Source of the DNA: JAPOUP01 sp965221405
GTDB taxonomy: Bacteria > Pseudomonadota > Alphaproteobacteria > Rhodobacterales > Rhodobacteraceae
Length of the DNA stretch: 64,000 bases
NCBI GenBank assembly: GCA_965221405.1
Contig: CBDCSE010000002.1
Location: 2,604,001-2,668,000 of the forward strand
Reading direction: 5' to 3'
Shown here: piece by piece, positions 63,698 through 64,000 of the stretch
How the letters are laid out: every line of letters starts with the position of its first letter
Numbering within the stretch: the first letter of the stretch is position 1
Program-made: the position numbers and the translations under genes
Notes under the pieces: model-generated
The model's database searches: none
What the model saw: only the letters and a program-made list of their open reading frames with translations
What the model was told of the DNA's origin: nothing

Positions 63698-64000
63698 TCA
63701 CGCGATCCATTCCGAGACGGGTGCGGCGGCCTCGTGCAGTGGCTGGCTGATCACATCGACGAGTGTAGGTCCGTCATGGGCGATAGCTTCCCCGAGCACC
63801 GGCGCGAGTTCCGACGGAGACTCCACCGTCCACGCCCTGACACCGAAGGCGCGTGCGACCGCGGCGTGGTCAGTGCGTCCGATGTCGACGTTGTAGAAGC
63901 GTCGTCCGAATCCCGCGTTCTGTCCCGCCTTGATCCAGCCATAGGCCGCGTTCGAGAAAACAATCGATTTCACCGGAATTCCGTAGCGGACCAGCGTTTC
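63698..64000 (-). CDS. Thiamine-diphosphate-dependent enzyme, C-terminal end, truncated by the window
   Basis: The frame is open to the right edge; the gene extends beyond it. Visible residues read RYGIPVKSIVFSNAAYGWIKAGQ and DHAAVARAFGVRAWTVESPSELAPVL, ending GPTLVDVIS, the C-terminal pattern of acetolactate synthase/benzoylformate decarboxylase-type enzymes. NAAYGW is at the position of the Asn in the TPP motif. Substrate unknown. It is upstream of the AraC gene on the same strand and may belong to the same pathway. Confidence 0.8.
   Translation of the reverse strand, partial: ETLVRYGIPVKSIVFSNAAYGWIKAGQNAGFGRRFYNVDIGRTDHAAVARAFGVRAWTVESPSELAPVLGEAIAHDGPTLVDVISQPLHEAAAPVSEWIA

Overview
The window is about 64 kb of a GC-rich chromosome from an alphaproteobacterium. 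The evidence is phosphatidylcholine synthase, a DUF484-xerC block, an fbcF/B/C-type petABC operon with a Tat-targeted Rieske protein, a radA-cvpA-purF-SDR run and tatABC followed by a DUF815 ATPase. I cannot place it more finely from sequence alone.

Layout. 1-4.4 kb: the 3' part of a large PIN-domain protein gene, two small coupled hypothetical genes and an aldehyde dehydrogenase fragment. 4.7-7.9 kb: nested dead insertion sequences (an IS630-type element inside an IS110-type remnant, itself split by a second IS110-type element). 7.9-9.0 kb: wrecks of a BrnT toxin and of a bacterial ubiquitin-like modification operon (E1/ThiF-associated domain plus a multiubiquitin-type protein). 9.2-13.9 kb: a tightly coupled RHH-GNAT-XRE-ImmA/IrrE cluster whose ImmA gene carries stop codons and an intact IS1634-family element flanked by a 451-bp direct repeat. 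13.9-25.1 kb: housekeeping genes pcs, xerC, DUF484, fsa, priA, SDR, bioY, purF, cvpA, radA. 25.3-27.7 kb: an inserted TIR/RipA-like membrane protein pair cut by a dead IS30 element. 28.3-38.0 kb: mlaFE-type ABC genes, alr, dnaB, tatABC, a DUF815 ATPase and a thiolase. 38.0-41.7 kb: integrase, ISKra4 and IS66 remnants, an orphan secreted protein and a MITE. 41.8-44.5 kb: petABC (cytochrome bc1). 44.5-51.3 kb: a second mobile graveyard with two broken DNA methyltransferases, an intact large serine recombinase, an IS66 remnant, an IS5-type element with a 5-bp target duplication and a second, intact MITE copy.

51.5-62.5 kb is the most interesting functional block. One co-directional set encodes glutathione-dependent formaldehyde dehydrogenase, a GST-like protein, a reductase carrying an extra N-terminal Rieske domain, two Rieske-less oxygenase alpha subunits, a BMP-type purine/nucleoside ABC importer and one complete Rieske oxygenase, under an upstream AraC regulator. 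This is the architecture of the NdmCDE N-demethylase of caffeine-degrading Pseudomonas (NdmE = GST-like, NdmD = Rieske-reductase, NdmC = Rieske-less catalytic subunit). I infer an uptake and N-demethylation pathway for an N-methylated purine or similar compound, with formaldehyde disposal by the adjacent dehydrogenase. A TPP-enzyme gene runs off the right edge.

A general oddity is that the dead mobile genes are far richer in G+C than the surrounding genes and appear to have decayed by A:T to G:C transitions, which is the reverse of the usual direction for bacterial pseudogenes.
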